From NCBI GenBank assembly GCA_038230735.1, contig JBBRMR010000008.1:1-64000 (forward strand): DNA of 64,000 nt, given 5' to 3'. The notes under the pieces were generated by a model that did not search any database, was not told where the DNA came from, and worked only from the letters and a program-made list of their open reading frames with translations. Positions 40,457-49,683 of this stretch are shown piece by piece; position 1 is the stretch's first letter; the number at the start of each line of letters is the position of its first letter. A program made the translations under genes and the position numbers. This DNA is from Arcicella sp038230735. GTDB taxonomy: Bacteria > Bacteroidota > Bacteroidia > Cytophagales > Spirosomataceae.

Positions 40457-42571
40457 ATGAAAAACCCAACAAAAACCCTTCTCCTCAGCACAACTTTATG
40501 GCTGGGAACTTATCTTTCTGAGGCACAAATGCAATACCCACAAACCCGTAAAATTGACCACATTGACGAATATCATGGGGTAAAAGTAACTGACCCGTAC
40601 CGTTGGTTGGAGGACGACCGTTCTGCCGAAACCGCCGAATGGGTGAAAGCCGAAAACAAAGTTACTTTCGATTATTTAGAGAAAATTACTTACCGCACGA
40701 TGCTGAAAGAGCGTATCGAAAAGGTCTTTAATTATCCAAAATATACCGCTCCCTCTCGCAAAAATGAGTGGTTTTATTTCTCTAAAAATGACGGTTTACA
40801 AAATCAATCAGTACTTTATCGTCAGAAAGGCTTGGACGGAACGCCCGAAATTGTGATTGACCCCAACAAACTTTCGACTGACGGTACCACTCGCTTGGGT
40901 AATTTTGCGGTTTCAAAAAATGGCAAATATGCGGTTTATTATCTCTCAAAAGGTGGATCCGATTGGCAGGAAGGCTACATTATGGACTTGGCAACGAAAC
41001 AAAATCTGCCCGACCATTTGGAATGGATAAAGGTTTCGGGAGCTTCATGGCAAGGAAATGGCTTTTATTACAGTCGCTATCCAAAACCCGAAGGCAGTGC
41101 TTTGGCGGCAAAAAATGAGAATCACCAAGTGTTTTATCACAAAGTTGGAACATCGCAAGACCAAGATGCCTTGGTGTATGAAAACAAAGAAAATCCACAG
41201 CGTTTCAATTCGGTTTATGTATCTGACGATGAGCAATTTTCTTACCTAAACATTAGCGACCGAGGCAAAGGAAAAGAAGGTAACGCTCTGTATTTCAAGA
41301 AATTAGAGCAAAAGGAATTCATACCAATTATTCCAGAAGCGGATAAATTCTCATACAGAATTGTGGATAATATTGGGGATAAGTTTTTGATTGAAACCAA
41401 TGAAAAAGCCCAAAATTCAAAAGTAGAATTATACGACCCTGCCAGTAAGTCTTGGAAAAATGTGATTCCAGAAAAACCAGAACCTCTGGAAGGAGTTGGT
41501 ACAGCGGGCGGAAAAATGTTTGCAACGTATTTAAAGGACGTAACCACTCGTGTCTATGTGTATGACCTCACAGGGAAATTGGAAAATGAAGTAAAAATGC
41601 CTGGATTAGGCACTGCGGGCGGTTTTGGTGGCGAAGCAGACGATAAGTTTGTATTTTATACCTTCACATCGTTCACATTTCCGCCCACAATTTACCGTTA
41701 TGACATTGCGACCAAACAGACTTCGGTCTTCCGCAAACCCGAAGTTCAGTTCAATCCAGATGCTTTTGAAACGAAGCAAATTTTTTATACGAGCAAAGAC
41801 GGTACAAAAGTTCCGATGTTTATTACCCACAAAAAAGGCGTACAATTGAATGGTAAAAATCCCACGCTTTTGTATGCTTACGGCGGCTTCAACATCAGTT
41901 CGCAACCTGGGTTTTCGGCAACTCTGATTCCGTTTTTGGAACAAGGTGGAGTCTATGCTTTGGCGAATATCAGAGGCGGTGCGGAATACGGTGAAAAGTG
42001 GCATGAAGCGGGCATGAAGTTGAAAAAACAGAACGTTTACGATGATTTTATTGCGGCAGGAGAATATATGATTGCCCAAAAATATTGTACGAAAGACTTC
42101 TTAGCCATCAGAGGAGGCTCAAACGGCGGACTTTTGGTAGGTGCAGTCATCAATCAGCGTCCAGATTTGTGCAAAGTTGCCATTCCACAAGTGGGCGTAA
42201 TGGATATGTTGCGGTACCATAAATTCACGATTGGTTGGAACTGGTCGCCCGAATACGGTAATTCTGACGATGCCACGGATTTCAAAAATCTACACGGATA
42301 TTCGCCCTTGCACAATATTAAAGAAGGCGTAGAATATCCTGCAACTTTAATCACCACCGCCGACCATGACGACCGTGTTGTGCCAGCCCATTCATTCAAA
42401 TATGCGGCTACCTTGCAGGAAAAGGCAGGAAAAAGCAAGAATCCATTATTGATAAGAATTGACGTAAATTCAGGACACGGGTCAAGCAATACCAAGAAAA
42501 ACATTGAACTAACCGCCGATATTTACGCCTTTATTTTTGCGAATATGGGGGTTGAGGTGAAGGGGATGTAG
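40457..42571 (+). CDS. Prolyl oligopeptidase (S9A), exported
   Basis: The 704-residue serine peptidase cuts after proline in small peptides. A signal peptide (about 1-23) sends it to the periplasm. The N-terminal part (about 24-90) leads into a seven-bladed propeller (about 90-440). The hydrolase domain has RGGAEYGEKWHEAG, GGSNGG (Ser555), DHDDRVVPAHS (catalytic Asp near 638) and SGHG (His674), spaced as in the porcine enzyme. A hairpin terminator follows. It is transcribed alone. Confidence 0.95.
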   Translation: MKNPTKTLLLSTTLWLGTYLSEAQMQYPQTRKIDHIDEYHGVKVTDPYRWLEDDRSAETAEWVKAENKVTFDYLEKITYRTMLKERIEKVFNYPKYTAPSRKNEWFYFSKNDGLQNQSVLYRQKGLDGTPEIVIDPNKLSTDGTTRLGNFAVSKNGKYAVYYLSKGGSDWQEGYIMDLATKQNLPDHLEWIKVSGASWQGNGFYYSRYPKPEGSALAAKNENHQVFYHKVGTSQDQDALVYENKENPQRFNSVYVSDDEQFSYLNISDRGKGKEGNALYFKKLEQKEFIPIIPEADKFSYRIVDNIGDKFLIETNEKAQNSKVELYDPASKSWKNVIPEKPEPLEGVGTAGGKMFATYLKDVTTRVYVYDLTGKLENEVKMPGLGTAGGFGGEADDKFVFYTFTSFTFPPTIYRYDIATKQTSVFRKPEVQFNPDAFETKQIFYTSKDGTKVPMFITHKKGVQLNGKNPTLLYAYGGFNISSQPGFSATLIPFLEQGGVYALANIRGGAEYGEKWHEAGMKLKKQNVYDDFIAAGEYMIAQKYCTKDFLAIRGGSNGGLLVGAVINQRPDLCKVAIPQVGVMDMLRYHKFTIGWNWSPEYGNSDDATDFKNLHGYSPLHNIKEGVEYPATLITTADHDDRVVPAHSFKYAATLQEKAGKSKNPLLIRIDVNSGHGSSNTKKNIELTADIYAFIFANMGVEVKGM

Positions 42572-42610
42572 GTGGGAGTCGTAAGGTTTTTTAGTCGTAT
42601 GTCGTAAGTA

Positions 42611-42660
42611 AAAAATCTCCTTATAATTATCTTTTTATGGATGATTATAAGGAGATTTTT
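42611..42660 (+). terminator. Terminator after prolyl oligopeptidase
   Basis: AAAAATCTCCTTATAATTATC pairs almost perfectly with GATGATTATAAGGAGATTTTT, with a short TTTTTATG loop and T's at the end. Confidence 0.85.
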
Positions 42661-42748
42661 GTTTGATTATAAATAATGACAAGTTCGTATAAGTGTCTTA
42701 TTATCATTGAATTATAACGGTATTTTACTAATCCCTATCCCCAAAAAC

Positions 42749-42955
42749 CTAACCCTTTTTTATAAAACCATCCAAAGAAAACCTATCCCATTCTTTCAGA
42801 AAAGCGGGCAATAGGGTTTTGAATGTGCCATAAAAAAAGGGCATTTGATAAACCTTTTCCAAGCCCCAAATAAAGGCTTTTCCAAAGCCCTGCATCAAGA
42901 AAATGAAGCCTAAGAGTAAGCAGATAAATATGGTAACCTGTTGATTTTTGGTCAT
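42749..42955 (-). CDS. Small membrane protein, unrecognised
   Basis: The 68-residue protein has one strong helix (about 8-28; TIFICLLLGFIFLMQGFGKA) and a second weaker hydrophobic stretch (about 37-53). The LGFIFLMQGFGKAF opening is reminiscent of the first helix of DoxX-like proteins, but the length is half of theirs. It stands between prolyl oligopeptidase and anmK on the minus strand. It could be a remnant or a true small protein. Confidence 0.5.
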   Translation of the reverse strand: MTKNQQVTIFICLLLGFIFLMQGFGKAFIWGLEKVYQMPFFYGTFKTLLPAFLKEWDRFSLDGFIKKG

Positions 42956-43046
42956 TTTAGGTTTTATTATTAGATTTCAGGGGGCGATACTGTAAAAAAT
43001 AAGGTGTTCACAAAAGTATTATTCGCAGTTACGGAGGTTGCACGGC

Positions 43047-44255
43047 TTACGAAGGAAAAGAAATCTTGCCCATTGAAACCGAAGGAATTCCTTTTCTTGA
43101 ACCAAAATCCGACTCCCCACCCGCCACTGTTTCATTAGCTAAAATAGCGAATAATGTGGCTTCTTTGGCATCACCAGAAATGCCCAAATCGTTGGTTCTT
43201 AGGAAGTTACAAGTTAATAATTCTTTTAAATATTCTACCAACAAAGGGTTGTGCATTCCTCCGCCCGACAGATAAATATCAAATTTTTCAACCCGATAAT
43301 TCGTTTTTGAAATCGTAAAATTAATCGCCTCGGCAATAGTCTCGGCACTGAAACGAGTAAGTGTTGCCAAGAGGTCATTGACGGAAATATTGTCAGTATC
43401 ACTCGCCTTTTGGGCATCACGCACGTATTGAATACTGAACAATTCTGGACCAGTCGTTTTTGGGAAGGGGGTAGTAAAGAAATAATTGGTTTTCAAAGCC
43501 TGTAAAAGTGCTTGATTAATCATTCCTTGTCGGGCAATTTTAGCATCTTCATCGTAAGACTTTTCTGGGAAATAATGCCTTGCAAACGCATCAATCAGCG
43601 TATTGCCCGTACCCGTATCCGTAACAAAAACCTCTTCTGGATTCATAGTTGCGGGTAAATAAGTAAAATTGGCAATGCCTCCCATATTGAGCATAATGCG
43701 GTTTTCGCCCTTTTTCCCGAAGATAAAATAATCACCGTAAACTGCCAATGGAGCACCTTCGCCTCCTGCGGCTACGTGCTTCTGTCGGAAATCTGAAATA
43801 GTAATAATGCCCGTTTTTACCGCAATATGGTCGCCATCGCCAATTTGTAAAGTAGCATTCGAAAATTTTTCCTGTTGGTGCAAAATCTTGGGGGCGTGCA
43901 TGACCGTCTGCCCATGCGAAGCTACTAAATCAACCTCATTCGTTGAAATATTCCAACGGGTTAAACAATCCAGAATCATTTCAGCGTGGAGCGTTCCAAT
44001 CCACTCATTTAACAGGGCAAGATGCTGAAAATCAATGGTTTGCTTTGCAAAAACCTTTCTAATCTCCGTCTTGATTTCTTCGGAATAATCAACAGTATCG
44101 AATCTTAATAGTTTGACTTTCGTCTCCTCGCCCGAACCCGAAAGTTCGCAAAGAGCAACATCAAGCCCATCCATCGAAGTTCCCGACATCAAACCAATAA
44201 TTCGACGACTGGGCTTTTGAGCAATTTGGTAGAGGTTTTGTAGGTTTTTGTTCAT
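43047..44255 (-). CDS. anmK: Anhydro-N-acetylmuramic acid kinase
   Basis: The 402-residue kinase phosphorylates and opens 1,6-anhydro-MurNAc in cell-wall recycling. It has IIGLMSGTSMDGLDVALCEL (about 19-38), ASHGQTVMH (about 121-129), FVTDTGTGNTLIDAF and YLSGGGMHNPLLVEYL. The frame is open 17 codons upstream, but MNKNLQNLYQIAQKPSRRII at 44255 fits the usual start. It follows hpt on the same strand after 59 bases. Confidence 0.95.
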   Translation of the reverse strand: MNKNLQNLYQIAQKPSRRIIGLMSGTSMDGLDVALCELSGSGEETKVKLLRFDTVDYSEEIKTEIRKVFAKQTIDFQHLALLNEWIGTLHAEMILDCLTRWNISTNEVDLVASHGQTVMHAPKILHQQEKFSNATLQIGDGDHIAVKTGIITISDFRQKHVAAGGEGAPLAVYGDYFIFGKKGENRIMLNMGGIANFTYLPATMNPEEVFVTDTGTGNTLIDAFARHYFPEKSYDEDAKIARQGMINQALLQALKTNYFFTTPFPKTTGPELFSIQYVRDAQKASDTDNISVNDLLATLTRFSAETIAEAINFTISKTNYRVEKFDIYLSGGGMHNPLLVEYLKELLTCNFLRTNDLGISGDAKEATLFAILANETVAGGESDFGSRKGIPSVSMGKISFPS

Positions 44256-44314
44256 GAGGCGAAAATAGCGAAAATAACTCGAATTTAACAAACGTCTTGC
44301 CAACATACGCCCTC

Positions 44315-44863
44315 TTACAACCCCTCACACAAAACATACAAATCCCCCAAGTTCCTTCCCAGACCGTCATAATCCAAACCATAGCCCAAGACAAATTTAT
44401 TTTCTATTTTAAAGCCAATATATTGAATATCAATGGGTTGTTTCAAGGCTTCGGGTTTTTGGAAGAGCGTAACAATAGATAAAGAGGCTGGATTTTGGGC
44501 TAATAATTGTTGCTTAATTTCAATCATCGTGAGTCCTGTGTCCACGATGTCTTCCACGATTATGATGTCTCTGCCTTCAATATTTTCAGTCAATCCTAAA
44601 ATCTGATGAACCTTTCCCGATGATGTGGTGGCTTGGTAGGACGAAACTCTCAAAAAAGTAATCTCGCAAGAAACCGAAACCGATTTCATCAACTCAGCAG
44701 CAAACATAAACGAACCATTCAGAATCGCTAAAAACAGCGGACATTTTCCTTCGTAATCTTTACTAATTTCTAATGCTAAGTTGCTGATACGTTGTTCGAT
44801 GACTGATTTTTCAATAAAAACCTCAAAATGTTTATCGTGTACTTGAATGGGGGCGAGTTTCAT
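44315..44863 (-). CDS. hpt: Hypoxanthine phosphoribosyltransferase
   Basis: The 182-residue type I PRTase salvages hypoxanthine (and often guanine) using PRPP. The PRPP-binding motif is IIIVEDIVDTGLTM (about 97-110), LFLAILNGSFMFAAELMK (about 43-60) supplies the loop, and FVLGYGLDYDGLGRNLGDLY holds the base-contacting end. It precedes anmK on the same strand. Confidence 0.94.
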   Translation of the reverse strand: MKLAPIQVHDKHFEVFIEKSVIEQRISNLALEISKDYEGKCPLFLAILNGSFMFAAELMKSVSVSCEITFLRVSSYQATTSSGKVHQILGLTENIEGRDIIIVEDIVDTGLTMIEIKQQLLAQNPASLSIVTLFQKPEALKQPIDIQYIGFKIENKFVLGYGLDYDGLGRNLGDLYVLCEGL

Positions 44864-44904
44864 AAAATATTTTTAGCGTTTTTATTTCGAGAACAATATT
44901 AACA

Positions 44905-44940
44905 AAAAACTCACAGAATTATGAGATTCTGTGAGTTTTT
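44905..44940 (-). terminator. Terminator after cysN
   Basis: AAAAACTCACAGAAT and ATTCTGTGAGTTTTT form a perfect 15-bp stem; on the minus strand T's follow. It lies 20 bases past the cysN stop and separates it from hpt. Confidence 0.85.
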
Positions 44941-44968
44941 GGGAAGGCAATGCCTTGTCTCTACAAAA
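44941..44968. repeat. Half copy of palindromic family A
   Basis: GGCAATGCCTTGTCTCTAC matches the right half of the element at 1672-1754 with few changes. It overlaps the last codons of cysN. Confidence 0.6.
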
Positions 44969-46202
44969 CAAAACCAACCCCCACCGTTGAATTTGAATCA
45001 TCTACTAAAATAAAGGCTCCGTTGGCAGGATTATCTGCGTATTTATCAGCAAAAATTGGCTTGGCAGTTTTCAAGGTAATTTCACCAATTTCGTTGAGTT
45101 TTAATTGGGAAATTTCGTCCGTAATAGTTTCTTGATTTACTACATCAATTTTATTATTCAAAGAAATAATCTTCGCTTTTGAGTCGTTAATACCGTGTTG
45201 GAGAATATAATTTTTACCCGCTACCAAAGGCTGAGAATCCATCCAACAGATTCTGGCGGTGATTTCCTTCAATTGCTCGGGCTGATTATGGGCTTTCACC
45301 AACATATTTCCACGAGACACATCCACATCAGTTTCTAAGGTAATCACCACTGATTCTTTCGCTCCTGCGGCTTGTAATTGCGTACCAAATTTCTCAATGG
45401 TGGCAATTTTTGAAGTTTGTCCCGTTGGCAAAACCGTTACTTCTTCACCCACTGAAAACGAGCCGCTAACAATTTTTCCCGCATAACCTCTATAATCGTG
45501 GAACTCCTCGGTTTTTGGTCTTACCACAAACTGAACTGGAAAACGAGCAGGCTTTTTGATTTCGTCAAAAGTAGTAGATTCCAATTCAGCCAATAATGGT
45601 TTTCCACCATACCAAGACATCTCGGTTGCCTGAATTGAGATATTTTGTCCAAACAAAGAAGACATTGGAATAAACGTAACCTCCTGACCCTCAAAGGAAA
45701 TCTTATCGGAAATGGCTTGAATACTTGCCTTAATTTCGTTAAATTTCTCCTCTGAATATCCCACTAAATCCATCTTATTTACGCACACGATTACCTTCGG
45801 AATACGCAACATGGAAGCGATGAAAAAGTGACGAAAAGTTTGCTCCAATACGCCATTACGAGCATCAATCAAAATCATCGAAACCTTGGTGTTTGACGCT
45901 CCAGTAACCATATTACGGGTATATTCAAAGTGTCCTGGCGTATCGGCAATAATGTATTTACGCTCAGGAGTCGAGAAATAAATATTTGCTACGTCAATCG
46001 TGATGCCTTGTTCACGCTCGGCAATAAGACCATCCGTTAATAAAGATAAGTCCAAAAAGTTGAGTCCTTTGCGTTTTGAAGCAGACTCGAGTGCCTCAAT
46101 TTTGTCTTTGGTGATTGACTTTGTTTCATATAAAAGTCGCCCAATCAAGGTACTTTTACCATCATCAACTGACCCTGCGGTTGCAATTCTTAATATATCC
46201 AT
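44961..46202 (-). CDS. cysN: Sulfate adenylyltransferase subunit 1 (GTPase)
   Basis: The 413-residue EF-Tu-like GTPase drives ATP sulfurylase: G1 AGSVDDGKST (about 7-16), G3 DTPGHFEYTRNM, G4 VNKMD (about 126-130), then two beta-barrel domains. It pairs with CysD to make APS from sulfate and ATP. The ATG at 46202 follows the cysD stop by two bases. There is no fused CysC (APS kinase) domain, and the 3' end touches the half repeat at 44941-44968. Confidence 0.95.
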   Translation of the reverse strand: MDILRIATAGSVDDGKSTLIGRLLYETKSITKDKIEALESASKRKGLNFLDLSLLTDGLIAEREQGITIDVANIYFSTPERKYIIADTPGHFEYTRNMVTGASNTKVSMILIDARNGVLEQTFRHFFIASMLRIPKVIVCVNKMDLVGYSEEKFNEIKASIQAISDKISFEGQEVTFIPMSSLFGQNISIQATEMSWYGGKPLLAELESTTFDEIKKPARFPVQFVVRPKTEEFHDYRGYAGKIVSGSFSVGEEVTVLPTGQTSKIATIEKFGTQLQAAGAKESVVITLETDVDVSRGNMLVKAHNQPEQLKEITARICWMDSQPLVAGKNYILQHGINDSKAKIISLNNKIDVVNQETITDEISQLKLNEIGEITLKTAKPIFADKYADNPANGAFILVDDSNSTVGVGFVL

Positions 46203-46204
46203 AA

Positions 46205-47119
46205 TCAAAAATATCCTTGTTGTTTACGTTTTTCCATGGCGGCTTCCGAGCGTTTATCGTCAATTCTGGCACCACGTTCTGAGATTTCTGCCGAAAGGAT
46301 TTCTCCGATAATATCATCTAATTCAACGGCTTCCGAAGCCACTGCCGCCGTGCAGGTCATATCGCCCACGGTACGGAAGCGGACGGTTGCCTCAAACGGA
46401 GTTTCGTCCGCATCTTTATTCAAATGTTCCGAATCTGCCCACAACATTCCGTCACGCTCAATCACCTGGCGTTGGTGCGAATAATAGATAGACGGAATCG
46501 CCATTTTTTCTTCTTTGATATAATTCCAAACGTCCAATTCTGTCCAATTTGAAATCGGGAAAACCCGTACATTTTCTCCAATCGCAATCCGCCCGTTCAA
46601 CATATCAAAAAGTTCGGGGCGTTGGCGTTTGGCATCCCATTGCCCGAAATCATCACGAACCGAGAAAATCCGTTCTTTGGCACGAGCCTTTTCTTCGTCC
46701 CGTCTTGCTCCACCGATACAGGCATCAAACTTAAATTCTTCGATAGCATCTAAAAGAGTAACCGTCTGCAAAACGTTGCGAGAGGCATATTTACCCGTTT
46801 CTTCTTTCGCTTTGCCTTGATTGATGGAGTCTTTCACGTAGCGAATAATCAGTTCCGCACCCGTTTCTTTGGCAAGCCAATCACGAAATTCTATGGTTTC
46901 AGGGAAATTATGTCCAGTATCAACATGAACCAATGGAAAAGGAATTTTCCCTGGATAAAAAGCCTTTTGGGCTAAACGGACAAGGGTAATGGAATCTTTC
47001 CCACCCGAAAAAAGAAGGGCGGGTTTTTCAAATTGAGCCGCCACTTCCCGCATGATATAGATGGCTTCGTCTTCAAGTTCACGAGGAAAATAACCGTGTT
47101 TTGGGGTATTAGAATTCAT
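46205..47119 (-). CDS. cysD: Sulfate adenylyltransferase subunit 2
   Basis: The 304-residue enzyme of the PAPS-reductase/ATP-pyrophosphatase superfamily has the PP-loop FSGGKDSITLVRLA (about 38-51), HVDTGHNFPETIEFRDW (about 65-81), CIGGARRDEEKARAKERIFS and the C-terminal arm ending KRKQQGYF. It catalyses adenylyl transfer to sulfate. It lies between cysH and cysN in the order cysH-cysD-cysN; the gap to cysH is 193 bases with a repeat. Confidence 0.95.
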   Translation of the reverse strand: MNSNTPKHGYFPRELEDEAIYIMREVAAQFEKPALLFSGGKDSITLVRLAQKAFYPGKIPFPLVHVDTGHNFPETIEFRDWLAKETGAELIIRYVKDSINQGKAKEETGKYASRNVLQTVTLLDAIEEFKFDACIGGARRDEEKARAKERIFSVRDDFGQWDAKRQRPELFDMLNGRIAIGENVRVFPISNWTELDVWNYIKEEKMAIPSIYYSHQRQVIERDGMLWADSEHLNKDADETPFEATVRFRTVGDMTCTAAVASEAVELDDIIGEILSAEISERGARIDDKRSEAAMEKRKQQGYF

Positions 47120-47312
47120 ATTTATTCGATGTTCGATGTTTGGTCGGGCGGCGTACCGCTTTCGTTGTTCGGATGAAGCTCAAAATGAAATCGCTTTATT
47201 CCAAATCAAATTACTCAAACATCTATAATTTATTTTTATTAAAACGTAATTTCGATTAAACGTTTTTGAAATTTGATACCGAGCATCAAACATCGAAAAC
47301 CGAATAACGAAA
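47120..47312. repeat. Inverted-repeat gap between cysH and cysD
   Basis: TCGATGTTTG near 47130 has an inverse, CAAACATCGA, near 47287, with TTCGGTTTTC-like flanks on the far side. The 193 bases hold no gene; the element probably forms a large hairpin in the cys transcript. Confidence 0.5.
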
Positions 47313-47993
47313 TCAGCTATGCAGTCCACATTCCTTCTGCGAGCTTTCCCACCACCATCTTCCTGCCCGTGGATGTTCGCCTTCGGTTATGGCACGGGTG
47401 CAAGGTTGGCAACCAATAGAAACAAAGCCCTTGCGGTGAAGGGGATTGTCTGGCACACGATTAACTTTTAGATAATTAAGCACTTGCTCATAAGTCCAAT
47501 GGATTAATGGATTCACTTTGATTACTTTATTACTATCGTCCCATTCCGCTATTTTCATGTCGGCACGGTTTTCAGATTGTTCTGCTCGCAAACCCGTAAT
47601 CCAGATTTCAGCACCCGCCAAAGCCCTTTTCAGCGGTTCTATTTTACGGATAAAACAACATTCCTTCCGATTTTCTACCGAGTAATAAAAACTATTAAAT
47701 CCTTTCTCCTTCACCAATTGTTCTACACTTTGGGTATTTGGGAAAAAAGTATCAAAAGTCTTATTGTATTTTGTTTTCGTAGAATCCATCAATTCATAAG
47801 TATCTTGAAAAAGACGACCCGTATCAAGCGTAAACATGTTGATGTTCAGATTATTACGAAAAATAGCATCCGTAATTACTTGGTCTTCCTGACCGAATGA
47901 TGAAGAGAAAACTACTTTGCCGTAATTTTCAGAAAGATATGTTAAGGCTTCTTCGAGAGAAAGATTTTCTAAATTATTAATTAACGCTTCCAT
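47313..47993 (-). CDS. cysH: Adenylyl-sulfate (APS) reductase, iron-sulfur type
   Basis: The 226-residue thioredoxin-dependent reductase turns activated sulfate into sulfite. VVFSSSFGQEDQVITD (about 28-43) is the nucleotide-binding loop, LDTGRLFQDTYEL follows, and the C-terminal ECGLH (about 221-225) holds the catalytic Cys. KECCFIRKIEPLKRAL and GCQPCTRAI form the CC...CxxC set that binds a [4Fe-4S] cluster, which marks APS rather than PAPS reductases. That suits the absence of cysC in this cluster. The ATG at 47993 is preferred over a start nine codons upstream. Confidence 0.93.
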   Translation of the reverse strand: MEALINNLENLSLEEALTYLSENYGKVVFSSSFGQEDQVITDAIFRNNLNINMFTLDTGRLFQDTYELMDSTKTKYNKTFDTFFPNTQSVEQLVKEKGFNSFYYSVENRKECCFIRKIEPLKRALAGAEIWITGLRAEQSENRADMKIAEWDDSNKVIKVNPLIHWTYEQVLNYLKVNRVPDNPLHRKGFVSIGCQPCTRAITEGEHPRAGRWWWESSQKECGLHS

Positions 47994-48118
47994 TTTCAAA
48001 CTTTTTGCAAAGATATACAAAGTCTATTGAATTAGTATTCTAATCAAATAAAAAATTATCCTAAAATCGAATTTTTGTATTAATTTTTCCGTTATCTTTA
48101 AACCAATCCTTAGCTTTA

Positions 48119-48221
48119 AGTATTACGTATTAGGTATGAAGTATTAAGTTACAGGTCTAAATTTTTGCGGACATCTTGATACCGAGCGACGGTCGCATAA
48201 TACTTGATACTTAATACATTC
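48119..48221. repeat. Palindromic repeat with GTATTAAGTATCAAGTATTA
   Basis: TATTACGTATTAGGTATGAA and GTATTAAG on the left face TAATACTTGATACTTAATAC on the right, around GACCGTCG/CGACGGTC-like bases. It lies in the divergent gap between cysH and the AlbA_2 gene. Confidence 0.6.
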
Positions 48222-48300
48222 TCCTTAATCGTAAAATATTATGAATCAGGGACTTGCAGCCTACCTAATTAAAACTGATAGTCATAGTCGTGCTTCGGAT

Positions 48301-48939
48301 ATGAAGTTCAAGGATTTGAAAACCCTCGTGCGGCAGGGTGAGGGAACAACCCTCGAATTCAAACTCAAAGCTAATCATCCCGAAAAAATCATCCGTGAAA
48401 TCGTAGCCTTTGCCAACACCAAAGGAGGAATTTTATTGGTAGGAGTGGGGGACGATAAGACTATTCCTGGGCTTAAGTTTGTTGATGAAGAGGAATATAT
48501 TTTGGTTAGAGCCATCGAAAGAAATTGCTTTCCTCCCGTAAAATATGAAATGGAAAGAGTGGCAGTTACGGACGAACGGGATGTATTGGTTTTCACCATA
48601 CCAAAAAGCCTTGAAAAACCCCACTTTGTTCAATTAGATAAGGAAGAAATCGGCAAGGCTTACGTGCGGGTGCAAGACCGTTCCGTGCAAGCAACCAAAG
48701 AAATGAAACAGATTTTGAGGCGTGAAAACGAAGAAGGAATCCAGTTCAGATTTGGTGATAAGGAGAAAATTTTAATGCAATATCTGTCTGAAAATCAGAA
48801 GATTACGTTACTCCAATTTATAGAAATTGCCAAAATTCCCGCATGGTTAGCATCAAGAACGCTGGTATTATTGGTATTAAGTAATGTCCTAAAAATTCAG
48901 CCCGATGAAATGATGGACTATTTTATGGTAAAGAGTTGA
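48301..48939 (+). CDS. AlbA_2 (Schlafen-like) DNA-binding domain protein
   Basis: The 212-residue protein has an AlbA_2 domain: LVRQGEGTTLEFKLKA (about 9-24), REIVAFANTKGGILLVGVGD (about 30-49) and CFPPVKYEMERV, followed by a C-terminal winged-helix-like part (about 150-212). Such proteins are putative transcription regulators or nucleic-acid-binding factors. ATG at 48241 gives 20 more residues lying directly against the repeat; MKFKDLKTLVRQGEGTTLEF at 48301 begins with the domain, so it is preferred, though not certain. Confidence 0.8.
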   Translation: MKFKDLKTLVRQGEGTTLEFKLKANHPEKIIREIVAFANTKGGILLVGVGDDKTIPGLKFVDEEEYILVRAIERNCFPPVKYEMERVAVTDERDVLVFTIPKSLEKPHFVQLDKEEIGKAYVRVQDRSVQATKEMKQILRRENEEGIQFRFGDKEKILMQYLSENQKITLLQFIEIAKIPAWLASRTLVLLVLSNVLKIQPDEMMDYFMVKS

Positions 48940-48983
48940 GGATTGAAAATCTGAAATATTAACATAGATAACCGTTTAAAGCA

Positions 48984-49376
48984 ATGAATCTCTTCCTCCA
49001 CATCCAAATTACGGATAAGCCCGAAGAAATAAAATTTTATAATCCTGTTATTGCCTTCTTCAAAGAACAATACCCCCAATTTACCATTTACGACTTTGAT
49101 AATCACTCCGATTCCCTAATTATTGGTTATGCCAATAAACTAATAGCGGATTCTGAAAAAACTATCATCTACATAGAAGCAATGCCCGAAAGCAATTTCA
49201 AAAATTTGATGCCCCTCCTCACAAGTTTCCTTGACAATCCAGAACAACTTCAATTTATTCTAAAAGGAAATAACCCCCGATTAGAAAAAATCCTAAGTAT
49301 TTTAACTTACCTAAAAGTTCCAGAAAACACTCTCATTTTTGAACCAATCGAATCATTAATTGAGCAGTTTTTCTGA
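48984..49376 (+). CDS. Protein of unknown function, downstream of AlbA_2 gene
   Basis: The 130-residue soluble protein starts MNLFLHIQITDKPEEIKFYN and alternates strands and helices (ADSEKTIIYIEAMPES, LEKILSILTYLKVPENTLIF). There is no signal peptide or membrane helix. It lies 44 bases after the AlbA_2 gene on the same strand and is probably in its operon. I do not recognise the family. Confidence 0.65.
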   Translation: MNLFLHIQITDKPEEIKFYNPVIAFFKEQYPQFTIYDFDNHSDSLIIGYANKLIADSEKTIIYIEAMPESNFKNLMPLLTSFLDNPEQLQFILKGNNPRLEKILSILTYLKVPENTLIFEPIESLIEQFF

Positions 49377-49683
49377 AAAAAATACAATCTTAGAAAATTC
49401 ATACCCTTTCTTTGAAAAATCAATTTCTTGAAATAATACATCAAAATAGATTTAAAACCCTTGAATTTATTGAGATAGTCCAATACTATGTTTTTCTTGA
49501 ATGTTTTTTTACTAAAACTTGATACAACGCATATTAGAATTAAAAGTTTTTTGTGTTAGTTTTGTTGAACTGTGAAAAGAGGATATTTCCATAGAATCTT
49601 TTGCCAACAGGTTAATTTCATTATTTTTATTTTAAAATTCACCTAACACTGTGTTTTAACTTAAACCCAAAATTACCAAACTA
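49377..49683. other. 307-base gap before exbB
   Basis: AT-rich; no open frame of interest. The only signal I can point to is a -7-like box, listed separately, about 120 bases before exbB. Confidence 0.5.
49557..49564 (+). promoter_or_regulatory. -7 box TAGTTTTG upstream of exbB
   Basis: TAGTTTTG fits TAnnTTTG. A weak TTAG lies about 20 bases upstream as the -33 element. The leader to exbB would be about 110 bases. Confidence 0.4.
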
